From: Leptospiraceae bacterium
GTDB lineage: Bacteria > Spirochaetota > Leptospiria > Leptospirales > Leptospiraceae
Direction of reading: 5' to 3'
Assembly (NCBI GenBank): GCA_016708435.1
Contig: JADJFV010000011.1
Location: 1 to 10,147 of the forward strand
DNA: 10,147 nucleotides
Below, piece by piece: positions 1 through 7,505 of the stretch. A program made the position numbers and the translations under genes. Within the stretch, counting starts at the first letter, position 1, and every line of letters starts with the position of its first letter. A model generated the notes under the pieces. That model ran no database searches. It was not told the origin of the DNA and saw only the letters and a list, made by a program, of their open reading frames with translations.

Positions 1-34
1 TGGACTACTGCATAAAAAGGGACACGATTTTAGG
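1..34 (+). repeat. IS left-end nested terminal repeat
   Basis: The outer motif TGGACTACTGCAT (1-13) and inner motif GGGACACGATTTTAGG (19-34) form the orfA-side end. The inner motif differs by one base from the perfect TGGACACGATTTTAGG found at both visible inner ends of the right copy. Both motifs begin with the same GGAC core about 18 bp apart. Confidence 0.75.
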
Positions 35-54
35 TTTTCCCAAAGGAGACCGAG

Positions 55-312
55 ATGAGGAGGTATACACAAAAGAGTTTAAATTAGAGTCAGTAAGACT
101 TTACGTATTGCAAATGGGAAGAAAAAAAAGAAGACAGCGCGGGGAATTAGGAATAACCGCAGTAACTTTAAATAATTGGATTGGAAAATATATGAACGAA
201 TCATTGGACAAACCAAAGAAAACCAAGAAAAGAGATTATGAAAAGAATTGAAAGAGAAGGATAAACTCATTCAAAAACTTGAAGACGAGGTATCGATTTT
301 AAAAGTCAATAG
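55..312 (+). pseudogene. IS3-family OrfA (HTH protein), frameshifted
   Basis: OrfA binds the IS ends through an HTH_Tnp_1/IS3-type helix-turn-helix and leucine-zipper region. ATG at 55 follows an AAAGGAG ribosome site (42-48) and aligns with the TTG start of the right copy. A two-base insertion just after the start (the AGGAGG stretch at 58-63) throws the frame into a stop within about ten codons. In the displaced frame the family sequence continues (KEFKLESVRL, then GELGITAVTLNNWI, then KKRDYEK), with further small indels in the A-rich stretch near 120-135 and a lost G near 243-247. The ancestral stop TAG is at 310-312, at the same place as in the right copy. Confidence 0.8.
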
Positions 313-380
313 GCATTTTTGTAAGAGACCCGCAACAAAAAAAATAAGTTTTCTTTCATAAAAGAAAATGAAAGTTTTTG

Positions 381-1084
381 ATGACAAAAATGTGTAAAGC
401 GTTAGAAGTCTCACGAAGCGGTTTTTACAGTTGGTTAAATAGGAAAGAGAGTAAGAGAAAACAGTATCATCGTTTTTTAATTTCCTGGATCTTAGAAATT
501 CATACTGAATCTGATGGAACTTACGGGCAGAAAGGGGATTCAAGAAGGTCTATACGAGATCGGAATAAAGTGTGATGTTCGCGTAGTATCCAGGCTTATG
601 AAGATCGCGAAAATAAGCAAATAAAGGCTGGATTTAAACCATCAACAACAGATTCGAATCATACTAATTAGGATTTCGCCTAACCTTCTAGAGAGGAATT
701 TTTATATTAATAAACCAAACCGAGTGTGGATATCCGATATTACCTACATATTCGTAGGCAATACTTGGATGTATTTATGTGTTATCATTGATCTTTTTAA
801 TCGAGAAATAATCGGTTGGCATTTTGATGATAATATGGAAACACCTCTTCTTATTAAGGCATTTGAAAATGCGGTTAGTACTGGGATAATGCAGTAGTGA
901 AAGTTTCTTTAAGATTCTAAAAGTAGAAAAAGTAAATCATATGAAATATGAAACTAAACAGGAAGCGAAAACAGATTTATTTAGATACATTGAAGTTTTT
1001 TACAATCGAAAAAGATTTCATTCAACTTTAGGCTTTACAAGCCCAGTCAGTTTTAGAATACAATATGAGAAGCGGATTGCCTAA
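381..1084 (+). pseudogene. IS3-family OrfB (DDE transposase), deleted and frameshifted
   Basis: This was the catalytic rve-fold subunit. Recognisable pieces in shifting frames are MCKALEVSRSGFYSWLNRKE (HTH_21 region), VWISDITYIFVGNTW with the first catalytic Asp, and the C-terminus YNRKRFHSTLGFTSPVSF ending KRIA-stop. About 124 bp are missing at 890-893, where GCGGTTAGTACT runs straight into GGGATAATGCAG. This removes the HSDRG motif with the second catalytic Asp. A base is also lost just before the catalytic-Glu codon region (AGTAGTGAAAG). Frameshifts occur near 540 and 600-630. The C-terminal 60 residues are better preserved here than in the right copy. The start is placed by alignment only. 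Confidence 0.85.
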
Positions 1085-1114
1085 ATCTGTGTCCACTAAA
1101 CATGCAGTAGTCCA
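1080..1114 (-). repeat. IS right-end nested terminal repeat
   Basis: Read on the minus strand, it starts TGGACTACTGCAT at 1114 and continues to TGGACACAGATTTAGG ending at 1080. The inner motif differs from the consensus by three adjacent substitutions. The orfB stop codon (1082-1084) lies inside it. The target gene resumes at 1115, which fixes the IS boundary. The 3-4 bp target duplication cannot be checked because the other flank is outside the window. Confidence 0.75.
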
Positions 1115-1286
1115 GAGTTTCAACAAGCTGCACATCTAGCCCGACATCAGAGTAATATCCTTTCTCGATTGCTGCGTAATAGCCGGCGAATTGAAATTGG
1201 TGATACCATTTTAATTGAAGATGAATTCTATCGAGCGAAGCAAGGTGTATAAATAAAAGAAGGAGTAAAAAGTATCGGGCAATCAT
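1115..1286 (-). pseudogene. NMT1/THI5-type substrate-binding domain gene, interrupted by IS
   Basis: The translated 5' part begins MIARYFLLLLLFIHLASL, a signal peptide or membrane anchor, followed by LQLKWYHQFQFAGYYAAIEK and GYYSDVGLDVQLVE. That second stretch is the characteristic opening of NMT1/THI5-like periplasmic binding domains, which occur both in ABC-transporter binding proteins and as sensor domains of membrane signalling proteins (PAS, GGDEF or histidine kinase). Reading stops matching after VETL, exactly where the IS end begins (1114/1115), so the rest of the gene would lie left of the window. I prefer ATG at 1286; GTG at 1310 in the same frame is an alternative that puts eight residues ahead of the hydrophobic stretch. 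The gene lies 37 bp downstream of the propeller gene stop. Which subtype it belonged to cannot be decided from the fragment. Confidence 0.75.
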
Positions 1287-1323
1287 TGGGTAGTTCTCTA
1301 TTATCTGCACTTTACATTAAGTC

Positions 1324-3976
1324 CTAAAAATCTGCGGCTAACGACCAACTAATTCCCCGCCCTGTGACTGTCACTCCATTTGGATTGGTTCCGGCAGAGT
1401 AGATTGGACCTTAGGTTAAATCACCATTAGCCTGGTTGATAAGAAAATAATTGATAGTCCCACCGTTCCAGCTTACACCATAAATAAATTTCCCAGAAGG
1501 ATCAGGGAATAACCGAACCCAATTGTTTGCACCTGAGGTTACATTTGTTGTAATAGTCAATGCTCCTGTTGATTGGTTAATCGTCATTACTCCTATTTGT
1601 GCGGTGTCCCTTGTAAAATAAAGATATTTGCCAGTTGAATCTACACTAATTGATTCCAATCCAGGATACTGGTAGCATAAGAATTTACGTAGGTCAAAAG
1701 ACCTGTAGTAGGATGGATCGTAAAGAGAGCGATAGCATTTGAAGCAAAATTTGCTGAATACATATAAGTATTGGTTGGATCAATTTCTACTGTTCTAGGA
1801 TCACCCCCGACCGTGGATACAGGACCTCCTACCTGTGTTAGAGCACCTGTTGCTTGATTGATCGAATAACTAAAAATCTGAGTCGTTCCATTGCTTACTG
1901 CATAGGCGAATTTTCCTTCTCGATCTACTCTTACATAGTATGTGTTCGAGCCAGCCCCAACAGAGCCTACCGAATTTAAAGTTCCGTCTGTATTTATGGA
2001 GAAATAGGAAATGGTTCCTCCATTATTTGCTACGTAAGCAAATTTTCCGGTGGGATGAATGAAAACAAACTCTGACTTGGTTGCTACCGGACCTCCCACT
2101 AATGTAATGCCTCCTGTTGTAGGATTAATTGAAAAGGCTCTAATCTCACTACTTCCTTTTGAAACTACATATAAAAATTTACCCGTAGGATCTGCCATTG
2201 CTCCTCTTGCATTGGTGCCGGCTACAACCGTCCCCGCAGAAGTTAAAGCGCCCGTAGACGAATTGATAGAATACGCTGAAACATCATGCGTTGCATAGTT
2301 GAGAGAATAGGCAAATTTAGGAACAGAGAAAAATGTTCTCATGCGAATAACGGCAGAAATACTTCCCGCAACATTGGTAGCCGTGATTGTATAATCAGTC
2401 AATGCAGTTCCTTGCGATGGAGTTCCGCTAATCACACAAGTCGCACTTATGCTTAGACCTGTAGGAAGAGTGGGCTTGCTGTGCATGTTGTCGCCACACC
2501 TGTGATCGTTGGAGTGAGAGCGGTAATTGCAATTCCATTTGTAAAGAAATACGGCGAGCCAACATAAAGAGATTGCAGTTGGAGCAGATAAAATTGTGAT
2601 ATTCACCACTCGCTTAAGCTTCCCGCTGAGATTGTATAGGCAGTAGATGCTTGTTCTACTTGCAGGAGTTCCGCTAATGGCACAAGTGGTTGCGTTGATG
2701 CTTAATCCTGTTGGCAGGGCAGGAGTTGAAATGCAGTTTGTGACAGTGCTTGCAATTACCGGTGTTAAAGTTGACATGGGGACTCCTCTTGCTAATGTAT
2801 AACTAGCACTTAAATAGGCAATCGCAGATGCGCTTCCGCCTGACGCTAAAACATTTCCGCCTATCAAAGCAGAGTTTGAAAGATCCGAACTTGTCCAAGT
2901 AATTCCAGTTCCATCATCAGAAGTAAAAGAACTAGCCTGCAATAAATACGATTTCATTCCAGAAGCAATATTGGCTAATGGGCTTGAAGCTATGGCTGTG
3001 TATTCAGAAGAAATTACCAATGCGCTTCCTGACTCATTCAATACATTCTTTCCATCTAATTTCCCGTCTCCTAAAATATCCCCCATCAAAATATTGGTAT
3101 ACGAATTATAAGACGAAGTGACTTCTAGTCCCGATGAGTCAGAAATACCTTTGCCCTTCAATACATCCGATACGACAGAGTCGATTCCTCCTAAAGTAGC
3201 TAGAAACACCTTTGCATTCGTCGAATCATAATCGGAAGAAGTTGGGTCACTTAAATTTGCTTTGGAAGGATCAAACTTTTTGCTAGAGCCAAAGAATATT
3301 TCTCCAATATATTCATTAGCTGTAGTCGCCATACCTTCCAAATCGGCATTGCTTAGAGTCTGTAAAATTAGTTCGCTATTCTTGGAATGGATAGATGGAT
3401 TCAATTGGTTAGCGGATAATCTATATTTTACTAAGGAAGAAAATTTCCCCGCTCCCATATTCGTTAAAGGGTTTACGTTTGTATTGAGTCTTGTGCTACT
3501 TGTAGTATTCGAGGCAGTGAATGTAACAACAGAAACCATTCCGCGTCGAATTGGAGCTTGCTGTTTCAGGCACTGTCCATGAAAATGCTTTTCTTCGAAA
3601 TGGCGAATAGGTAGTAGAAGCAGAAGTAGGAGTCACAACAATGCAAACCAAATTTGCTTCCGGTCTTTCCATACTCAGAGAATAAGTCCCTCCATTGTTT
3701 TTGTCCGAATCCTGAAGTAGTAATCCCGTTTGCTAATAACGACCCCGCTGTCCCATTGCATTTTCCCGCATCCGTGCCACTAGTGGGAATAGTTCTCGCT
3801 TGCACAGTTGCATTTTTGATAGAACCCGTCATTTGCGCTTTTCCATTTAACGTGAGGATAGGTCTATTCAAATTTAAAAGTCGCTTGTAAAGTAGGGAGA
3901 GTTCTAAAAAGCTATCTCCTGATTTATTGCATGATAGTAATAAAATTATTAACAAAAATGGAAGAGTTCTTTTCAT
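1324..3976 (-). pseudogene. Lipoprotein with putative-Ig repeats and seven-bladed lactonase-type propeller, multiply frameshifted
   Basis: ATG at 3976 follows AGGAGA with good spacing and gives a lipoprotein signal MKRTLPFLLIILLLSCNKSG with lipobox LLSC, so the product was probably exported and lipid-anchored. An upstream ATG at 4006 lacks a ribosome site. After a long Ser/Thr/Asn-rich N-terminal region come two He_PIG-like modules, each with PTGLSI...ISGTP (about 2650-2760 and 2390-2480). Then come seven blade repeats of roughly 45 residues with the pattern F-Y-V...SINxxTGxLT...DPTGK (about 2330 down to 1340). This is the YVTN/lactonase (PF10282-like) propeller fold; no catalytic activity can be inferred. 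Damage: frame changes near 3720, 3545 and 1655, out-of-frame islands at about 2610-2650 and 2470-2580 that later recover the frame, and a TAA at 1411-1413 replacing a sense codon, after which homology continues (SAGTNPNGVTVTG) to TAG at 1324. The intact product would have been about 880 residues. Confidence 0.85.
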
Positions 3977-4027
3977 CGTTTTTCTCCTGACCAAGTGTTT
4001 TTTCATATAGTAACGAATTGTTTACGC

Positions 4028-4055
4028 ATTCTATGCATCTATTCAATGCTGTCAA
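4028..4055 (-). promoter_or_regulatory. Sigma70-type promoter for the propeller lipoprotein gene
   Basis: On the minus strand a perfect -35 box TTGACA (4050-4055) is followed after 16 bp by TAGAAT (4028-4033), one mismatch from the -10 consensus. Transcription would start near 4021, leaving a leader of about 45 nt with the AGGAGA ribosome site before the ATG at 3976. Confidence 0.6.
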
Positions 4056-4089
4056 GTGAGGAAAATTTTGAACTACATAGGTTTTTTTA

Positions 4090-4270
4090 CAAAGGTTAGG
4101 TTGGGTTAAAAACCTTGCTTGTATGTGGTAAATCGGGCGTTCCGCTGCTCGTTACACATTGTTTTATCCTGTGCAGGATTTGCTTTCCTTTGTCCGACAG
4201 AGCGTCGGGCTCGCCTTCCTGAATGGATTCCTGCTGGAGTCGGTTGGTGAGCAGCAGCTTCCATTCTTTA
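4090..4270. repeat. GC-richer block, possible dispersed repeat
   Basis: This stretch is richer in G and C than its neighbours and joins abruptly to the truncated BRO-N fragment at about 4270. An open frame runs through it on the minus strand (ending PHTSKVFNPT, stop at 4096), but it is continuous with the BRO fragment only because of the break, and it shows no family motif. The wording of its frames feels familiar as a repeated intergenic sequence of Leptospira, but that is memory, not a search result. It contains CGGGCGTTCCGC and a short TGCTGCTC/GAGCAGCAG-type symmetry but no clean hairpin terminator. It could instead be the 3' end of a lost gene. Confidence 0.3.
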
Positions 4271-4475
4271 GCTGCTTGGATTTTTCTTTTCTTTCCATCA
4301 GCAGCTATCATTTCAACTGGGGTATATATTGTACCCAGTAGTTACTAAGTTCTGGATCGCGGCTTTTTAATTTCTTTATATATTGCTTTATATCGCTACT
4401 ACCGGTTAATACCAATAATACGTCCTGAATGGAGGAATACCATTTATCTTCTCTTAAAGCAATATTTGCATTCAT
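4270..4475 (-). pseudogene. Truncated BRO-N/DinD-like gene fragment
   Basis: The minus-strand reading DKWYSSIQDVLLVLTGSSDI then QYIKKLKSRDPEL, TPVEMIAADGKKRKIQAA matches the N-terminal BRO-N DNA-binding domain found in phage antirepressor and DinD-like proteins. It is a different allele from the fuller gene at 6413-7205. One base is missing after NYW (near 4322), giving the TGA at 4305-4307 in that frame, while the next frame carries on the domain. Homology stops at IQAA (about 4270), where the partner gene would continue with the FRIIQSIPSPKAEPF motif. The start shown is an ATG giving MNANIALRED. The frame also stays open upstream through QIPLF (about 4493), which resembles BRO N-termini, so the true start is uncertain. 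It overlaps the 3' end of the nuclease gene. Confidence 0.65.
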
Positions 4476-4887
4476 AAGAAATAGAGGAATTTGCTTTTCT
4501 GCATTTTTCGCAAATTCTAATTTGAATTGGAATATCTTTTTCTAAGTAAAGAAGTTTCAACCATTTAAAACTTCTTTTGTCATAATCTAATTCCTTTGGA
4601 TTAGGGTATCCAATTAGATAACCACTAATTTTCCAAGGATAAGTATAATTAGCTTTTAGCCTATTATAATATCTCAAGATTTGCTTATAGTCTGGAAGTT
4701 TTAGAATCGTCTTTTAATTCTACAAGGATAATTTCTTTTCTTGCTCAAAGGTAAATACTAAATCTGTTCTTGCATCTTTCGATTGAGTTTCTTGTCTTTT
4801 ATAAGTATACTTAGTATTAGCCAGAAATTTTTTGTCGATTAAGTAGGGATGAGTTTCTAGAATATCTTCAATATCTGATTCATTCAT
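4444..4887 (-). pseudogene. Small PD-(D/E)XK (NucS/DUF91-like) nuclease with C-terminal zinc-ribbon-like tail, frameshifted
   Basis: ATG at 4887 has GGAG just upstream and gives MNESDIEDILETHPYLIDKK, then ARTDLVFTF and, one frame over, EIILVELKDD. The D...ExK arrangement with a preceding acidic helix is the core of the PD-(D/E)XK fold as seen in NucS C-terminal/DUF91 endonucleases. The next frame continues DYKQILRYYNRLKANY and GKISGYLIGY-like sequence (ISGYLIGYPNPKEL), then CEKC and CKYC ten residues apart, which would form a zinc ribbon. Two indels break it: one A missing in the T-run at 4736-4739, and a second shift near 4690-4700. The intact length would be about 148 residues. Its ATG overlaps the stop of the upstream gene (ATGA), which implies translational coupling. 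The CxxC tail could be a frame artefact because a BRO-like frame overlaps it. Confidence 0.65.
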
Positions 4888-5464
4888 ACCTTCTCCATAA
4901 TATAGCCTGAACGAGTGTTTTTTACAATCTCTACTAGTTTCTTTATTACATCTTCTCTTTTTTTAGGAAGTGATTTTGGTTTATATTCTTTTGGAAGCTT
5001 AGTAAAAATATCTTTATTCGCTGGATACTTATCAGTATCCGCAAATTCTTTAAATATACGTTCTTCTTCCCATGACTCAATTGGAGGTATTTGCTTTTTA
5101 TCTTCTTTGCAATAATTCCTTTCAGTTCGATAACTGGTTTTTCTAAAACTAAAAGCAACGCTAATTCTTTGTTTGAAGGATTACTATTGATTAGTTCTGT
5201 TGAAAGTAAATCGACAAAGTCTTGTTGTGTTAGAATACCCTTAGCATCTTTAAGTTCTTTTTCAATTTGTTTACTTTCAATTCCAATACTCTTCAAATCT
5301 AATTTTAGTTTTTTTGTATTAAATTCAAAGTCTTTAATACTCTTTGTAATTTCTTGAATAAAGGAAGTTGATTTACGATTGCTACTTTTATCTAAAATAT
5401 CTAATCCTTCTTTTATTTTTAGAATATTAGTTTTTAAATTTTTAATTGCTTGTGAGTATTCCAT
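4884..5464 (-). pseudogene. Unrecognised helical protein between parA and nuclease, one frameshift
   Basis: I do not recognise this family. ATG at 5464 follows AGGAGG, which lies inside the last codons of parA; the parA stop and this start are separated by one base. The product is Lys/Glu/Ile/Leu-rich with few aromatics, and heptad-like stretches over residues 1-95 suggest a coiled coil. The open frame runs on to 4946, but from residue about 123 it is out of register. Losing one A in the run at 5106-5108 explains this, because the other frame reads KKQIPPIESWEEERIFKEFA and on to GYIMEKV, stopping at 4884 and overlapping the nuclease ATG. Intact length is about 193 residues. Position next to ParA makes a ParB-like centromere-binding or adaptor role possible, but no ParB motif or HTH is visible. 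Confidence 0.6.
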
Positions 5465-5465
5465 A

Positions 5466-6369
5466 TTATCCTCCTATCCTATTTATTAACTCTTCAGTCA
5501 AATCTTGGATTTCTTTTCTAGCAACTGCATCCTTTGAAAAACACATAGGTGAATTATCTCTTACTGATTTTAAATACGCGCTTTTATTAGAAAGCTTGGT
5601 GTGAAATATATTATCATCTTTTGGATTAAAGCCATAGTGAATCATATGAGGCGCAGAGAGTCTTTCTATACAATTATTTATATAGCTTTTATGAATGGTA
5701 AGCCTTGACATATATTTTGTGAATACAACACCTAAAAATTGTAGATGAATTTTTTTATATGTTTCGTGTTTAAAAGATATTTGGTGAAGGCATTTTATTA
5801 AAACCTCTAAGCCTAATTGAACAAATGGTTCAGGAGTAAAGGAACAAATAAATCCATGACTTGCAATAATCGCATTCTTTGTCTCACCACCTAAGCTGGG
5901 AGAAGTATCTATTAAAATAAAATCATAATCGTTCGTCGTCTTAATTATATCAGATAGAATAAATTCCCATCAGCCCTTTATTCTTTTGTGCTCTATAAAT
6001 TTTATTAGCTTCTATCATGTCCACTGCTCCAGGCAATATATCTAGTGCGGGTAATATTTGTTTGCCTTTCTCTTCAAAGACTGATTTTATAATGTAATTG
6101 TCTATATTAAAAGAAGACGTTCCTTTTGTTACCCAGTCCAACATTGCAAAATAAATATTTCTTCGATTCGATTGAATGAAATCCCATCGTTCATTTAGAT
6201 TCAAGCAATACCCAGTCGCATTCATTTGTGGATCCATATCTATAATTAAAACTCTTTTGTTATGAAATTTAGCCAGTGCCGCCGCTAAGTTCACTGTAAT
6301 GGTAGTCTTTCCTACACCACCTTTAAAGTTTACAATTGAAATTATTTTGCCATATGATTTAATCCTCAC
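5466..6369 (-). pseudogene. parA: ParA/Soj-type partition ATPase, single frameshift
   Basis: This is a deviant-Walker P-loop ATPase of the ParA family, which binds DNA nonspecifically when ATP-bound and positions plasmids, chromosomes or protein cargo. The signature lysine Walker A is FKGGVGKTT (residues about 15-23), followed by DMDPQMNAT (Walker A', about 44-52). Beyond a one-base shift near 5955-5965, the frame continues DYDFILIDTSPSLGGETKNA, containing Walker B, and runs to the TAA at 5466. The total of about 300 residues is normal for the family, so only one indel separates it from an intact gene. The GTG at 6369 is the only good start in frame and lacks a clear Shine-Dalgarno sequence; it lies 43 nt after the BRO gene stop. 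A plasmid or phage origin is inferred. No parS-like iterons were seen. Confidence 0.85.
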
Positions 6370-6412
6370 TTTTTTGCTGTCTATACATTACTTCTTCCCA
6401 CATTTCTTTTTC

Positions 6413-7205
6413 CTAAGGCAAAAAGTTATCTTTCGTAATAATGCTTTTGTGCCCAATTCCTTTTCGGTTTGTTTACGTGCGTTACCCGCTACACTACCGC
6501 CACGTTTGGCTACTTTTATTCTTATCAAATGTATCTGGCTTTTCTTTTAGAAATTTCTAGTGACTTTTCCCCTGAGCATTGTGAAGATAACTCTAAGTCT
6601 GTCATATGATCACGGAGATTTTTGTCTTCTTGGTTAAACCTTTTACTTGTTTGTATTCATTGGGAGTTAAACCGAAAGTAGCCTTTGAAATTTCAGAAGT
6701 GAGAATTGCATAATCTTTCTCGGAGTGAACACCTCGCTCTTTCCATTCATCGGTAAGATTTTGACGAATGGCAATCCCTCGAAGTCGTTTATCAATCCAG
6801 TCCTTGGGATAACCTTTTGTTCGTACAATTCTTTCATTCTTTCTTGTGCAAGCTCGGGATTTTCGATTTCTTGCACTCGTTCATAACCAACTTTTGCTAA
6901 CCATTGTTTGAACGGTTCTGCTTTAGGAGAAGGAATAGATTGGATAATACGAAATAGTCCTGTGCATTTAGAGCAATCCGTTTTGTATTTTTGCCATCGC
7001 TTGCTTCGAGTTTCAGTTGTCGACAAATTGTCGATAACTCAAGTCCATCTTCCAACTGAACTCTATTTTTCATCTTATACCAATAATCCTTGGCATCTAA
7101 GCTATCTGTCAATACTCCCAATATCCACTACGGAAAATACCATTCTTCGTTAAACCAAATCCGCCTGATGCTTTTGCTTTCAAAGACTATTATTTTATTT
7201 TGCAT
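6413..7205 (-). pseudogene. BRO/DinD-like protein (Bro-N plus C-terminal domain), multiply frameshifted
   Basis: ATG at 7205 is preceded by GGAGGAGAGG. The frames piece together as IRRIWFNEEWYF, VLTDSLDAKDYWYKMKNR, LFRIIQSIPSPKAEPFKQWL, AKVGYERVQEIENPELAQER, NLTDEWKERGVHSEKDYAIL, EISKATFGLTPNEY, LRDHMTDLEL, AKRGGSVAGNARKQTEKELG and a final DNFLP-stop at 6413. The order and length (about 265 residues) fit BRO-N proteins related to DinD and to antirepressor-like genes often found within restriction-modification loci and prophages. Damage includes an in-frame TAG near 7130, a shift at the AAAAAT tract near 6983, one near 6810, and several between 6420 and 6640. Its start lies inside the end of the upstream gene (11-nt overlap). 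A shorter relative lies at 4270-4475. Confidence 0.8.
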
Positions 7206-7468
7206 TTTCCTCTCCTCCATCCCACAACCCTTTCTCTAATATATCATCAATCTTCTCTTTGATAAGCAACGGCATAACGCCATTTGCCGAAGGATGCTTA
7301 GGGAGTTAACAACCTTTACCCAATCGAGAGCAGCTTTTGCTTTTCGTCCGGATTCTTCTGTTCTTTATCAGGATTCGCAAGACCGATTTCAGGATTGTTT
7401 AACCTTGTCTGCTCCGCGTGAACATATTGCTCTACTTCATAATTGTGAACTAGTTTGTCTTTTGGCAT
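7195..7468 (-). pseudogene. Type III restriction-modification remnant, probably internally deleted
   Basis: ATG at 7468 follows AAGGA. The first frame reads HNYEVEQYVHAEQTRLNNPE then IGLANPDKEQ, which resembles the N-terminus of one group of Type III (mod) DNA methyltransferases (RLNNPPVGLV-like). The text then changes to AALDWVKVVNS, FGKWRYAV and, in the last frame, IDDILEKGLWDGGEENAK ending TAA at 7195. The W-K-VN...FGKW part resembles the extreme C-terminus of Type III Res/helicase-type subunits (AVNNHGGFGRW-like). The simplest reading is that a mod-res operon lost its middle, joining the start of mod to the end of res; small indels were added. Neither methyltransferase nor helicase motifs remain. 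This assignment rests on memory of short motifs, and a small unrelated hypothetical gene remains possible. The end overlaps the BRO start by 11 nt. Confidence 0.4.
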
Positions 7469-7505
7469 GGCTTTCCTTGCTTGTGTAGCATCTAACTACT
7501 TGCCA

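Larger units (their letters stand above)
1..1114 (+). mobile_element. Decayed IS3-family insertion sequence, left copy
   Basis: The element carries orfA and orfB remnants in the usual IS3 order. Its ends are defined by matching inverted sequences: TGGACTACTGCAT at 1-13 is repeated in reverse complement at 1102-1114. A second inner pair, close to TGGACACGATTTTAGG, lies at 19-34 and 1080-1095. The same outer and inner motifs mark the inner end of the other IS copy at 8919-8953. Alignment by eye with that copy shows a deletion of about 124 bp between 890 and 893 here (equivalent to 9151-9274), plus many small indels, so no functional transposase can be made. The two copies are clearly related but visibly diverged, so they are not a recent duplication. 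Kinship with Leptospira IS1500-type elements is an inference. Confidence 0.9.

Noticed and set aside
79..543. Minus-strand frames across the left IS
   Set aside because: They are antisense to orfA and orfB remnants; Phe-rich text comes from A-rich transposase DNA.
2059..3890. Plus-strand open frames at 2059-2298, 3262-3582 and 3654-3890
   Set aside because: They lie antisense to the propeller lipoprotein, have no family resemblance and mirror its Ser/Thr/Val-rich codons.
4090..4170. Possible integron attC site (GTTAGGT near 4094 and GTTACAC near 4150)
   Set aside because: Both core-like motifs point the same way, whereas attC needs an opposed RYYYAAC and GTTRRRY pair; no paired inner boxes were found.
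4096..4311. Independent short gene on the minus strand
   Set aside because: Its first part is the BRO-N domain in a shifted frame and its second part is the unrelated GC-rich block, so it is a chance fusion of reading frame.
4915..5357. Plus-strand frames opposite the helical protein, rich in Phe/Ser/Leu
   Set aside because: They are the complement of Lys/Glu/Asn-rich coding sequence, so apparent membrane segments are artefacts.
7294..7488. Plus-strand frame opposite the restriction-modification remnant
   Set aside because: It is antisense to the better supported remnant and has no recognisable motif.
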